Of a DNA stretch of 33,403 bases, positions 19,255-25,326 are shown one piece after another. The stretch is from a virus: IMG/VR virus record IMGVR_UViG_3300020474_000058, positions 1 through 33,403 of that record; one strand, 5' to 3'. A program made the translations under genes and the position numbers. Every line of letters starts with the position of its first letter. The stretch's first letter is position 1. The notes beneath the pieces were generated by a model, which was not told the DNA's origin, did not search any database, and saw nothing but the letters and a program-made list of their open reading frames with translations.

Positions 19255-19576
19255 TTTACAATTACTTCAACCAATAGTATGTGATGGTGTTGTTGGTTAC
19301 ATCAATTTTGTATGTGAAGAGTATGTCACCATGACATTCATGGATAATCCTTTACCCAAATCAATGAACAGTAGATGGGGAAGGCATCAAGTAGCAATGT
19401 GTATATATCCGCAGGACTTACCCAAGGTACGAACACATCTTACGGAAAAAGAGTTAGAACATCCAGTACTACACCGTACCAGTGATGCTCTATCAAATGA
19501 TCATAGACGGAATAACAAGAAATTTGACCCCAGTAGACCAGAACCAGAGCGTAATAGTAGATCAAATCCGTATTGA
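19241..19576 (+). CDS. Hypothetical small phage protein
   Basis: 111 residues. The first ~70 look like a compact beta domain (PIVCDGVVGYINFVCEEYVT), and the last ~30 are basic, Asn/Arg/Pro-rich and probably disordered, as in nucleic-acid-binding tails. It overlaps the previous gene by 14 bases and is the last gene before the first regulatory module at 19581. I recall similar small proteins in marine T4-like phages but cannot name a family. Confidence 0.65.
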   Translation: MKLSDLQLLQPIVCDGVVGYINFVCEEYVTMTFMDNPLPKSMNSRWGRHQVAMCIYPQDLPKVRTHLTEKELEHPVLHRTSDALSNDHRRNNKKFDPSRPEPERNSRSNPY

Positions 19577-19580
19577 TAGA

Positions 19581-19656
19581 GTGGACGGTTAAGAAACTGT
19601 AACAATTCCCCCCACATGGGTATTTTTGTGTGTATAATAGTAATAGGAAAACAAAC
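19581..19656 (+). promoter_or_regulatory. Dyad/-10 promoter module, copy 1
   Basis: Left half GTGGACG at 19581-19587, ten bases, right half TGTAACA at 19598-19604, 28 bases, then -10 TATAAT at 19633-19638 and ACAAAC at 19651-19656. It matches the module found at nine other sites. Here the leader to the next ATG (19749) is long, over 90 bases, and contains two GTTGCGTT copies. Confidence 0.65.
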
Positions 19657-19748
19657 CAACATAAGACTTTCAAGGTTGCGTTCATTCGTATTTAATTTGA
19701 ACTTAAGCAGTTGCGTTTTGTTTTCCTCCACCTATTACATTATGTGCC

Positions 19749-20000
19749 ATGAAACCAAACTTATATGAGCAAATGTTTGAGACATTACAATCAGAAGACT
19801 TTGGTAGAACATTCTGGTTAGATAAGCAAGGTGATTTATGCTCTGCTCCTACATTTAATAATGGAGATACAGACTACGATCAGTGGGATTATGTATCTGA
19901 GTGGACAGAACTAGAGGAGATAGTTGACCTAGGCAAACTATTTGACATACATAGACACCTAGTACAAAATCAAGTAAAAAATCAATTGGAGACAGTTTAA
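19749..20000 (+). CDS. Hypothetical acidic protein
   Basis: 83 residues, acidic, rich in Asp/Trp/Tyr in the centre (DTDYDQWDYVSEWTELEE), no membrane segment. Family not recognised. It is the first gene under the module at 19581, with a long leader and no clear ribosome-binding site immediately before its ATG. The next gene follows after one base, so the two are probably co-transcribed. Confidence 0.65.
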   Translation: MKPNLYEQMFETLQSEDFGRTFWLDKQGDLCSAPTFNNGDTDYDQWDYVSEWTELEEIVDLGKLFDIHRHLVQNQVKNQLETV

Positions 20001-20001
20001 C

Positions 20002-20187
20002 ATGGAAGTTGTAATCACACCTGACGAGACCACTATTGATATGTCTATACTATCAGACACGGAACTCACTCATCTAATGGATTTAATGATGGAAGATACT
20101 AGAGAGTATAGTTATGCTGATGAGACAATGAATAGAAAGATATACAGTAAACTACATAGGATGAAAGAGAGTAGACAGTCAAATTAG
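20002..20187 (+). CDS. Hypothetical small acidic protein
   Basis: 61 residues, acidic in the first 40 and basic at the end, likely helical (LSDTELTHLMDLMMEDTREY). No family recognised. It follows the upstream gene by one base; its last codons contain the left part of the next dyad module, so the coding end doubles as regulatory DNA. Confidence 0.6.
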   Translation: MEVVITPDETTIDMSILSDTELTHLMDLMMEDTREYSYADETMNRKIYSKLHRMKESRQSN

Positions 20188-20250
20188 TGTCACAAGAGTG
20201 GCAGACAAATCCTATATTTACAGACTATAATAAGTATATACACAAAGGAG
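20172..20250 (+). promoter_or_regulatory. Dyad/-10 promoter module, copy 2, with Shine-Dalgarno
   Basis: Half-sites at 20171-20177 (GTAGACA) and 20188-20194 (TGTCACA) with ten bases between, 31 bases to TATAAT at 20226-20231, then AAGTATATAC and AAGGAG at 20245-20250 before ATG 20259. This copy has a true Shine-Dalgarno where most others have the ACAAACAAA leader. The 20 bases from the -10 on are nearly identical to copy 10 at 26895. Confidence 0.7.
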
Positions 20251-20258
20251 CACCACTC

Positions 20259-20714
20259 ATGACAAACACAGCACTATTCATTCAAGCAAGAGCAGAAGTA
20301 GAAGCACATGCACAGACACTATGTGATACACTAGAGGAGAACTTCAAGCAAGATTCTCTTGATACATACAGAAGAATGCAGATGGAACAGTACAGCATCT
20401 ATGCAGCAAAGAGAATAGAGGAGATTGAGAACGGTACTGCTAACCTATACAAGTTTGTTGTACAGAAAGGACGTAAGTATCTTAAGATCATCAACCAACA
20501 GTATGATGACATGGGTCCTAATCCATCATATGAGTACAGAGATGGTTCAGTACATGCATTTATTGATAGAGAGACAGGTGATGTGTATAAACCAGCAGGA
20601 TGGGCAAAACCAGCAAAGCACGTACGTTACAATCTATTAGAGAGAAAGGATAGAGAGTTCTTATTTGATTACAAAAACGTAGGATGGGCAGGAGGTTACC
20701 TCTACATGAGGTAA
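20259..20714 (+). CDS. Conserved phage protein of unknown function
   Basis: 151 residues from ATG 20259. A GTG at 20187 would extend the frame by 24 residues, but a promoter (-10 at 20226) and AAGGAG at 20245 lie between, so the later start is chosen. The N-terminus is a long helix (QARAEVEAHAQTLCDTLEEN), then YAAKRIEEIENG and a C-terminal beta domain containing VQKGRKYLKI, SVHAFIDRETGDVYKPA and WAGGYLYMR. I recall this arrangement from a small conserved protein common in marine T4-like phages, with no known function. A hairpin (TTACCTC/GAGGTAA, 20696-20714) overlaps its end. Confidence 0.75.
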   Translation: MTNTALFIQARAEVEAHAQTLCDTLEENFKQDSLDTYRRMQMEQYSIYAAKRIEEIENGTANLYKFVVQKGRKYLKIINQQYDDMGPNPSYEYRDGSVHAFIDRETGDVYKPAGWAKPAKHVRYNLLERKDREFLFDYKNVGWAGGYLYMR

Positions 20715-20723
20715 TCCACCCAC

Positions 20724-20752
20724 TTGACATCATATAAATTATGATGTACAAT
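20724..20752 (+). promoter_or_regulatory. Sigma-70-type promoter
   Basis: TTGACA at 20724-20729, a spacer of exactly 17 bases, then TACAAT at 20747-20752. This is a near-consensus host-type promoter and, unlike the dyad modules, carries a perfect -35. It lies 22 bases before ATG 20775 and probably drives the 20775-22508 gene run early in infection. Confidence 0.7.
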
Positions 20753-20774
20753 AATTCTAAGTCTCTTACCTGAC

Positions 20775-21029
20775 ATGAAACAAAACGTACTAACAGACTA
20801 CATACAGAGTTTGATTAAACCATTACCTAATCATTACTCTCGTGGTCTGTACACAATGAGGATTAGTCCTAATCCTACACTAGATGATGATGGAATGCAG
20901 AGATACTGGCGAGTGTATAAGAAGTTTCCGAACGACTTTGCGGGTGCCCTTAATCGTATGATTCCGAAAGACGTTGATTTTATAAGTTATGACCACCTAT
21001 CAAACAAACTTACACTATTCAAAAAATGA
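20775..21029 (+). CDS. Hypothetical protein
   Basis: 84 residues, basic overall, with a tail of FISYDHLSNKLTLFKK. Family not recognised; no membrane segment. First gene behind the near-consensus promoter at 20724-20752, with no obvious Shine-Dalgarno. It overlaps the next gene by four bases (ATGA). Confidence 0.65.
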   Translation: MKQNVLTDYIQSLIKPLPNHYSRGLYTMRISPNPTLDDDGMQRYWRVYKKFPNDFAGALNRMIPKDVDFISYDHLSNKLTLFKK

Positions 21030-21256
21030 ACAAAGAACAAGAAGTTGCTAGATTATCCGAGATCAGAGATAATCAATGTGATACTATCATTGACAGGTTT
21101 AGACAGTTGATGTCGGAGGAGCGTATCAATGATGCTATGGCACTTGCGGATGAATTCTTTGAGTGGTTACATCCCGACATGGCAGACAAGGAACAGACAG
21201 TTTACTCACATGAATCAGAACTCAGACGAGCATACCTCAAACTCACAGAAGGTTGA
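21026..21256 (+). CDS. Hypothetical helical protein
   Basis: 76 residues, acidic, predicted almost wholly helical from its heptad-like spacing of Leu/Ile/Met (IIDRFRQLMSEERINDAMAL). Family not recognised. It is joined to the previous gene by an ATGA overlap and is followed closely by a very short frame and the second oxygenase. Confidence 0.65.
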   Translation: MNKEQEVARLSEIRDNQCDTIIDRFRQLMSEERINDAMALADEFFEWLHPDMADKEQTVYSHESELRRAYLKLTEG

Positions 21257-21278
21257 TGAGAGTCTGAGGGCACTCATC

Positions 21279-21377
21279 ATGGACTATATCAACGCACAGA
21301 ACAGCGGAGATGAAGCAAAAGCAGAGGTTATACTGCATAACATCAATGAGATGAGGAGGTTATGTGATGGGTGTTAA
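21279..21377 (+). CDS. Possible microprotein
   Basis: 32 residues from ATG 21279 (MDYINAQNSGDEAKAEVILH, then NINEMRRLCDGC). The helical, charged composition is plausible and the frame stays sensible back to about 21252, but there is no good Shine-Dalgarno. It fills the gap between two genes and overlaps the oxygenase start. Weak call. Confidence 0.35.
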   Translation: MDYINAQNSGDEAKAEVILHNINEMRRLCDGC

Positions 21378-21963
21378 TTGCTTATGTGCATTCCCTACAC
21401 CCATCATTACTCTTGACTTGGTGTATTACGATAAGTTTCGTGATGCATTGATAGAACACATCTATGATACACAATCAAAAACACGAAGTGCACTGAAGAG
21501 TAACAACGGAGGATGGCAGAGTCCACCAGTGCAACTCCCACATGAGTTCGGTAAGCACATATTCTCTAACGTCAACACATATGGACTAGAACAGTTCCTA
21601 GGAGAGCAATGGACATGTCAGGTAGGGAATCTGTGGTACAACGTAAACCCCACAGGTGCATCAAACGATAGGCATACGCATCCTGGTTGTGATCTGGCGG
21701 GTGTATTCTACGTTAAGATACCAGAAGGAGAGAGTGGTGACCTAGAACTAGAGAATCCAAATCACTTTTCACAATTCCATATGTTAAATACATTGGAGGA
21801 TGGTCTGAAGGATAAGACTAAATGCTCACATTCACTATGGTTTCCACCAGAAGAAGGCATCACAGTTATATTCCCATCTAACATTATACACAGAGTGTTG
21901 ACAAACAAAACAAAAGAGGATAGAATAAGTATATCATGGAACATGAAAATCGTGGAGAAGTAA
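21367..21963 (+). CDS. 2OG-Fe(II) oxygenase, TIGR02466-like
   Basis: 198 residues. The core reads NLWYNVNPTGASNDRHTHPG, then LAGVFYVKIPEGESGDLELENP, GITVIFPSNIIHRVL and DRISISWNM. This order matches the TIGR02466-type putative 2OG-Fe(II) oxygenases: iron-binding His near the HTH segment, distal His in NIIHRV and a 2-oxoglutarate-binding Arg in DRIS. The substrate is unknown. ATG 21367 is preferred to GTG 21364 because GAGGAGG lies about nine bases upstream. The next basic gene starts three bases after the stop, and an acidic frame overlaps its end. Confidence 0.82.
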   Translation: MGVNCLCAFPTPIITLDLVYYDKFRDALIEHIYDTQSKTRSALKSNNGGWQSPPVQLPHEFGKHIFSNVNTYGLEQFLGEQWTCQVGNLWYNVNPTGASNDRHTHPGCDLAGVFYVKIPEGESGDLELENPNHFSQFHMLNTLEDGLKDKTKCSHSLWFPPEEGITVIFPSNIIHRVLTNKTKEDRISISWNMKIVEK

Positions 21964-22145
21964 ACAATGCCAAGGACAACCAAAGCACTGAAGAGGAACG
22001 TGGAGTCATTGACATCTACAAAGAGATCACGAAAGCAATCAACGACATCATCAAAGAAGAGAACCCAAACAACAAGGGACAAGACAACCTTGAAGACTAC
22101 TACAACTCAGAGAGCGAAGGTAGGGACATCAAAGGCGAAGTCTAG
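21936..22145 (+). CDS. Acidic small protein overlapping two genes
   Basis: 69 residues, strongly acidic, with an amphipathic helix (GVIDIYKEITKAINDIIKEE) and codon usage that looks normal for this phage. The ATG lies inside the end of the oxygenase gene; the whole remainder overlaps the next gene in another frame. No clear Shine-Dalgarno. Either this or the N-terminal half of the overlapping basic gene may be the only real product; I cannot decide from sequence alone. Confidence 0.5.
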   Translation: MEHENRGEVNNAKDNQSTEEERGVIDIYKEITKAINDIIKEENPNNKGQDNLEDYYNSESEGRDIKGEV

Positions 22146-22398
22146 TACAGCAATCACAATCATACAATCACGAAAGAAAGACATGTTCCCACACATGGGT
22201 ATCATACATAAGTTTCCATATCATTTTGAACCAATGCCAGAGATAGCAGATAGATTAAACAAGGCATGGTTTGATGAGCATTTTGGTGAAGAACGTATGA
22301 AAGATCACATCAGAAGATATAAACTAAAGTCTCATCAATATAAGGCATATGTGAACTATTGGTGGTTACAAGACAAGAAAAGGAGGACTGAATCATGA
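21967..22398 (+). CDS. Protein with lysine/threonine-rich basic tail
   Basis: 143 residues from ATG 21967, which has GGAG eight bases upstream and starts three bases after the oxygenase stop. Residues 1-70 are Lys/Arg/Thr/Ser-rich and low-complexity, resembling a histone-H1-like or other nucleic-acid-binding tail. Residues ~73-143 form a compact, aromatic domain (MGIIHKFPYHFEPMPEIADR, then WFDEHFGEERM and YVNYWWLQDKKRR). The basic tail is encoded opposite in phase to a 69-residue acidic frame. An internal ATG at 22183 would give only the C-terminal domain. No family recognised. It overlaps the next gene by four bases (ATGA). Confidence 0.55.
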   Translation: MPRTTKALKRNVESLTSTKRSRKQSTTSSKKRTQTTRDKTTLKTTTTQRAKVGTSKAKSSTAITIIQSRKKDMFPHMGIIHKFPYHFEPMPEIADRLNKAWFDEHFGEERMKDHIRRYKLKSHQYKAYVNYWWLQDKKRRTES

Positions 22399-22508
22399 AC
22401 GAAGAGGACTTCAAAAGAGAGATGAAAGAACAGCAGGAAGAGATAGAATTTTGGTATGATGATGTACCTGAGAGTCCTATTGAGGTAGACTATGTGACCC
22501 ATGAATAA
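22395..22508 (+). CDS. Acidic microprotein
   Basis: 37 residues from ATG 22395, preceded by a strong AGGAGG (about 22381) and overlapping the previous stop as ATGA. The sequence is strongly acidic (MNEEDFKREMKEQQEEIEFW, then DDVPESPIEVDYVTHE). Acidic microproteins in phages often mimic DNA or bind host proteins, but no function can be assigned here. It is the last gene before the non-coding stretch. Confidence 0.6.
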   Translation: MNEEDFKREMKEQQEEIEFWYDDVPESPIEVDYVTHE

Positions 22509-22887
22509 GTGTACCTAAAGTGTGTATAGGATAGTATCCTTCCGCACTAGTGATACCAAGGGTTTTAGAGGTACACATGTGAAGTGTGTGTAAATGATTA
22601 CAAAAGGTTAATTAAATATAGGTAAGGTGCTCTCACGAAGTGGTCTTAGGCTCCTATGTATCAGATGTCAAGTGTGGATATCTTTATGTCCCGAAACACA
22701 CAAAAACCCACAAAAACACTTCGTGGCATGTTACAATTAGTACAGAAAGACAGAAAAGTCAAAAACTCAGAAGTTTGACTTTTTATAAAATCTTAAAAAC
22801 TCGTTTTTTTGTCTTTTTAAGTTTTTTAAGAAAGTTAAAAAACTCTTTTTTTGACTTTTTTCAATTTTTATAAAAACCACTGCGTGT
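22509..22887 (+). other. Non-coding stretch with inverted repeats, possible RNA
   Basis: 379 bases without a convincing gene. An 8-bp inverted repeat GTGTACCT/AGGTACAC (22509-22516 and 22569-22576) closes a ~68-base unit containing AGGATA-G-TATCCT and the palindrome CACTAGTG. A second, 9-bp pair CACGAAGTG/CACTTCGTG (22634-22642 and 22717-22725) closes a ~92-base unit. ATTAAATA at 22611-22618 weakly resembles a late promoter. Neither unit folds as a tRNA by eye. The last part is the A/T hairpin array annotated separately. Confidence 0.5.
22754..22862 (+). repeat. Three-copy A/T hairpin repeat, terminator-like
   Basis: Three imperfect copies of a ~26-base unit, A5-6 CTC ... T-run G(A/T)CTTTTT, begin near 22761, 22795 and 22837. 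They form perfect stems: AAAAGTCAAA/TTTGACTTTT (22754-22783), CTTAAAAA/TTTTTAAG (22792-22821) and AGTTTTTTAA/TTAAAAAACT (22820-22844), each followed by T-runs. The first resembles a weak intrinsic terminator. GC content is extremely low. Confidence 0.6.
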
Positions 22888-23130
22888 ATGTTTGTGAAAT
22901 CTTATGAAAACCTCAGTAGTTCAGCTATTTTTGGGGTTAAATGTGATAAAAATGTAATAAATGTTACATATCAGAGTAATATAGACAAGAGTTATGCATT
23001 TGACTGCAAAAACGTGTCAGAATTCACTCAAAAACTAGATTTGGCACTTGAAAAGACAGAATCAGTAGGGAAACTACTACATTCTGAGATCTCAGCAGGA
23101 AATCTAGTCCCTAGGAAAGAAAATATATAA
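22888..23130 (+). CDS. KTSC-like small protein
   Basis: 80 residues. The pattern SSSAIFGVKCD, NVINVTYQSN, KSYAFDC and ESVGKLLHSEI resembles the KTSC domain, a small fold found in bacterial and phage proteins: an initial Ser-Ser segment, two strands, an aromatic after Y/S and the S-x-G near the end. The KTSC domain is often linked to nucleic-acid-related proteins, but its activity is poorly defined. No Shine-Dalgarno is visible and the gene lies just after the A/T hairpin array. The match is by eye and moderate. Confidence 0.6.
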   Translation: MFVKSYENLSSSAIFGVKCDKNVINVTYQSNIDKSYAFDCKNVSEFTQKLDLALEKTESVGKLLHSEISAGNLVPRKENI

Positions 23131-23153
23131 TATTAGTTACTATTAGGTCTAAT

Positions 23154-23315
23154 ATGGCACAATCTAACTTTTATGGCAATGACTACGACGCCAGGTATCA
23201 AGCAAAACTAGAACAATCGTACTACGATGGTTATGATATCCAGAATATCGGTAGATCATCTAAAAAGAAGATTAACAGATTTAAGAAGCATAAGGACGAT
23301 TACAGGACCAGTTAG
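23154..23315 (+). CDS. Hypothetical small basic protein
   Basis: 53 residues from ATG 23154. The first 30 are Tyr/Asp/Asn/Gln-rich (MAQSNFYGNDYDARYQAKLE) and the rest is basic (SSKKKINRFKKHKDDY), suggesting nucleic acid or ribosome contact, but no family is recognised. TATAAT at 23126-23131 may be a -10 for it; there is no dyad module here. Its final codons form the left half of copy 3 of the module. Confidence 0.6.
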   Translation: MAQSNFYGNDYDARYQAKLEQSYYDGYDIQNIGRSSKKKINRFKKHKDDYRTS

Positions 23316-23377
23316 ATTAGTGGCACAAGACATATAGCATTATGATTTAGATCGTATAGAATACAGTTGTTACAAAC
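23304..23377 (+). promoter_or_regulatory. Dyad/-10 promoter module, copy 3
   Basis: Half-sites AGGACCA (23304-23310) and TGGCACA (23321-23327) with ten bases between, 29 bases to TAGAAT (23357-23362), then ACAAAC at 23372-23377, exactly 15 bases after the -10 start. It controls the gene at 23388. Confidence 0.7.
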
Positions 23378-23387
23378 AAAAAATTCT

Positions 23388-23699
23388 ATGCGAAAGATTG
23401 AAAGACAGATGAACACCGCAATCAGATCCAGAAAGAACTGGGCGGGATCCAATACTACTGTTATGGTTGATCATAACAATAAGGCGAGGGTCTACCTACA
23501 TGGAAACTTAATTGCTGAAGTATGTAATGACTTTGTAGCAATCTTTGACGGTGGATGGCAAACAGTTACAACCAAATCCAGACTTAACGCATTACTAGAC
23601 GAATTTCGTCCACACGTTGGCGTATGTCAGAGAAACTTTAACTGGTTTATAATGGTTAGAGGTCAAGCATTTCCATTCATCAGCGGGAGTCTAGTTTAA
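23388..23699 (+). CDS. Conserved small phage protein
   Basis: 103 residues from ATG 23388; a TTG 21 bases upstream lies in the promoter leader and is rejected. Recognisable segments are MRKIERQMNTAIRSRKNW, ARVYLHGNLIAEV, FDGGWQTVTTKSRLNALLDE and a C-terminal FNWFIMVRG. This pattern recurs in small proteins of T4-like and T7-like marine phages whose function is unknown. It uses the ACAAACAAA leader instead of a Shine-Dalgarno and overlaps the next gene by one base. Confidence 0.75.
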   Translation: MRKIERQMNTAIRSRKNWAGSNTTVMVDHNNKARVYLHGNLIAEVCNDFVAIFDGGWQTVTTKSRLNALLDEFRPHVGVCQRNFNWFIMVRGQAFPFISGSLV

Positions 23700-23902
23700 T
23701 GAAAGATTTCAACGAGTTCATAAACTATTGTTTAGACTTCTACGGTGTCAATGGTCTCTATGATCAGGGACGCACCAAAGAACAGATAGCATACGCTACG
23801 CTCATGTATCTTGATTCATGCAATGATATGATTACGTGGGGGGACGGTGACAGTCTGGATCGTGAGCGAGTCAGGGACACAATGAACGAACTATACAATT
23901 AA
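23699..23902 (+). CDS. Conserved small phage protein
   Basis: 67 residues, acidic and aromatic (MKDFNEFINYCLDFYGVNGL). I recall similar short proteins beside the preceding gene's family in marine phages; function unknown. It starts on the last base of the upstream stop (TAATG) and is followed four bases later by an intrinsic terminator, so the two genes form one closed unit. Confidence 0.7.
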   Translation: MKDFNEFINYCLDFYGVNGLYDQGRTKEQIAYATLMYLDSCNDMITWGDGDSLDRERVRDTMNELYN

Positions 23903-23906
23903 GTCA

Positions 23907-23934
23907 GGGGGTCAACACAAAGACCCTCTTTTTT
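23907..23934 (+). terminator. Intrinsic terminator
   Basis: Stem GGGGGTC (23907-23913) with GACCCTC (23922-23928), one G-U pair included, an eight-base loop and six Ts at 23929-23934. It closes the two-gene unit ending at 23902. Confidence 0.8.
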
Positions 23935-24044
23935 ATTATAAAAAAAATTGAGCTGCTTGAGTACCGATCTTTTTCGTCTTCGGTGATACATCCCACCTCT
24001 CTTTCCTATATTCTAGACGATGAGGTATACAATTCAAGCTTGAA

Positions 24045-24119
24045 TGTGCCACTAATAATATTGGCACAAGGTTTATTGTATCTTGTATAGTTATCCTGTA
24101 CAATATTAGTATAACAAAC
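24045..24119 (+). promoter_or_regulatory. Dyad/-10 promoter module, copy 4 (perfect dyad)
   Basis: A perfect TGTGCCA-N10-TGGCACA dyad (24045-24051 and 24062-24068), 30 bases to TACAAT (24099-24104), ACAAAC at 24114-24119. A -35-like TTGTAT at 24076-24081 lies exactly 17 bases before the -10, so the dyad sits immediately upstream of a complete core promoter. Confidence 0.75.
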
Positions 24120-24128
24120 AAATTTTTT

Positions 24129-24641
24129 ATGCCTAATCATTGCTACAATCGGGTTTCATTCTATTCAGATAATGAAAGAGAGATCCAAGAAATCTATGAC
24201 ATTTTTGAGAATGGCACTAACCCAAAGACTGAACAAACAGTATTTGGATCATTCATTCCCGAACCTGACTGGACTAAGATTCCATTAAATGAGAATACTG
24301 TTAAAGAATACTCATGGGATAAAGCAAGAGGGGAAGTTGGTGAAGTGCCTGTAATGCTAGTTGACGAAAACAAACCATTTAGAAACGGACTTCGCTTTAA
24401 ATCAACTGACGTTATGGACGATAGATGGTATAACTGGCGAAACCAAAACTGGGGAACTAAGTGGGATTGCTATGACTTAACCTTAGAAGATGATGAATTA
24501 CCTAATGGATTTCAAGCAACATTTAATACAGCATGGAGTCCACCAGAAGAAGTAAAGGAAGCAATCCGTGAGAAGTATCCAGATGTTTCTATCTCATGGT
24601 TTTATGATGAACCAGGTATGGAACTCGCAGGATACTTATAA
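24129..24641 (+). CDS. DUF1281-like protein
   Basis: 170 residues. MPNHCYNRVSFYS at the start, DRWYNWRNQNWGTKWD at residues ~97-112 and FNTAWSPPEEV near 132-142 are the hallmarks of the DUF1281 family (YubB ferredoxin-like fold) found in plasmids and phages. Its biochemical role is unknown; family members are sometimes near anti-host functions, but nothing here shows that. It stands alone between two dyad modules, with the T-rich leader ending at its ATG, and no Shine-Dalgarno is visible. Confidence 0.8.
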   Translation: MPNHCYNRVSFYSDNEREIQEIYDIFENGTNPKTEQTVFGSFIPEPDWTKIPLNENTVKEYSWDKARGEVGEVPVMLVDENKPFRNGLRFKSTDVMDDRWYNWRNQNWGTKWDCYDLTLEDDELPNGFQATFNTAWSPPEEVKEAIREKYPDVSISWFYDEPGMELAGYL

Positions 24642-24643
24642 GG

Positions 24644-24716
24644 TGTGACAGTTGACAAACTGGTACAAGACCCCTTCACAGGGGTCTTTTTTATGTAATA
24701 ATGAAGTATAACAAAC
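24644..24716 (+). promoter_or_regulatory. Dyad/-10 promoter module, copy 5, containing a terminator
   Basis: TGTGACA (24644-24650), ten bases, TGGTACA (24661-24667), 28 bases to TAATAA (24696-24701), ACAAAC at 24711-24716. The stretch between dyad and -10 is an intrinsic terminator, so the upstream transcript ends where the next unit begins. Confidence 0.7.
24669..24692 (+). terminator. Intrinsic terminator inside a promoter module
   Basis: Perfect GACCCC (24669-24674) and GGGGTC (24681-24686) stem, six-base loop, then six Ts (24687-24692). It ends the DUF1281-like gene and sits directly upstream of the -10 of the next unit. Confidence 0.85.
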
Positions 24717-24726
24717 AAAGGTTTTT

Positions 24727-24876
24727 ATGTTCACTATTGAAACTTTCCCCGCTACAGTACAACAAACTACTGAAGACGAAAGAAAAGCACTAGACATTTG
24801 CGACTCTATGGCATATGTTTATGGATTTGCTAGAGTACTTAATCCATTAGGCGACATCATCAAGGAGGTTGCATAA
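24727..24876 (+). CDS. Hypothetical microprotein
   Basis: 49 residues from ATG 24727, right after the ACAAACAAAGG leader. Sequence begins MFTIETFPATVQQTTEDERK and continues with a helical segment (YVYGFARVLNPLGDIIKEVA). Family not recognised. AAGGAGG at its end serves the next gene, whose ATG overlaps the stop by one base. Confidence 0.65.
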   Translation: MFTIETFPATVQQTTEDERKALDICDSMAYVYGFARVLNPLGDIIKEVA

Positions 24877-25094
24877 TGGCATACTTTGACGTAATCGGAT
24901 TTTTATCCGATGATGAACTACATCAGGTGTGGGACATTTGTGCTGAAGCACTAGAACGCAAGGGATGGGATTGTGACAACTCAGAATTATCCATCCGAGC
25001 ATTTGATGAGAATTTAAAACAGAACGTGGACGCTGACACTGTATGCGACCCCGAACCCTGTGGAACTGAACACCCTTATTATTACGAGTTTTAA
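24876..25094 (+). CDS. Hypothetical small acidic protein
   Basis: 72 residues with a strong upstream AAGGAGG. Acidic; four cysteines, two of them in a C-x-x-x-x-C arrangement near the end (CDPEPCG), which might bind metal but also could be incidental. No family recognised. One base separates its stop from the next ATG. Confidence 0.65.
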   Translation: MAYFDVIGFLSDDELHQVWDICAEALERKGWDCDNSELSIRAFDENLKQNVDADTVCDPEPCGTEHPYYYEF

Positions 25095-25095
25095 A

Positions 25096-25257
25096 ATGAC
25101 CAATTACGAAGCACTTCTCACTCTCATAGGAGACATCAATAACAACTTCGCTCATTTAGAGGACGAGGATTCTTGTGATGTATGTGACGGGGACATTAAA
25201 CTGCTAGACGAAGCAGTAAAAAGATTCAAGCTCAAAATCTGGGAAAACCAGTTGTAA
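25096..25257 (+). CDS. Hypothetical small helical protein
   Basis: 53 residues from ATG 25096, preferred over a GTG at 25060 that would overlap the upstream gene. Acidic, helical, with C-D-V-C-D near residue 29. Family not recognised. Its last bases form the left half of the next dyad module, so the stop codon lies inside the dyad spacer. Confidence 0.6.
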   Translation: MTNYEALLTLIGDINNNFAHLEDEDSCDVCDGDIKLLDEAVKRFKLKIWENQL

Positions 25258-25323
25258 AACTGGCACAAAACCCGTTGACCTATTCTGGCAGCGGGTCTAT
25301 TATTAATATTATCAGCAACAAAC
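25244..25323 (+). promoter_or_regulatory. Dyad/-10 promoter module, copy 6, with full core promoter
   Basis: Left half AAAACCA (25244-25250), ten bases, TGGCACA (25261-25267), 30 bases to TATTAT (25298-25303). TTGACC at 25275-25280 gives a -35 with exactly 17 bases of spacer. CCCG/CGGG-type inverted repeats (near 25271 and 25292) form a hairpin abutting the -10. ACAAAC at 25318-25323 precedes ATG 25327. Confidence 0.72.
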
Positions 25324-25326
25324 ATT

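Noticed and set aside
20187-20258. GTG start giving a 175-residue version of the 20259 gene
   Set aside because: A -10 box and a Shine-Dalgarno lie between this GTG and ATG 20259, so the longer start would precede its own promoter.
22509-22577. tRNA-like 69-base unit closed by an 8-bp stem
   Set aside because: No T-arm, D-arm or anticodon arm of normal geometry could be drawn, so it is not called a tRNA.
22640-22873. 77-codon + strand frame across the A/T hairpin region
   Set aside because: Its Phe/Lys/Leu-rich end simply translates the A/T tracts, it has no ribosome-binding site, and the DNA is better explained by inverted repeats.
23936-24121. Minus-strand frame of 61 codons whose last ~35 residues look protein-like (HRLEYRKERWDVSPKTKK)
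   Set aside because: No other minus-strand gene exists, the upstream half runs through the dyad promoter, and no start with a ribosome-binding site is visible. A remnant of a lost gene is possible but unsupported.
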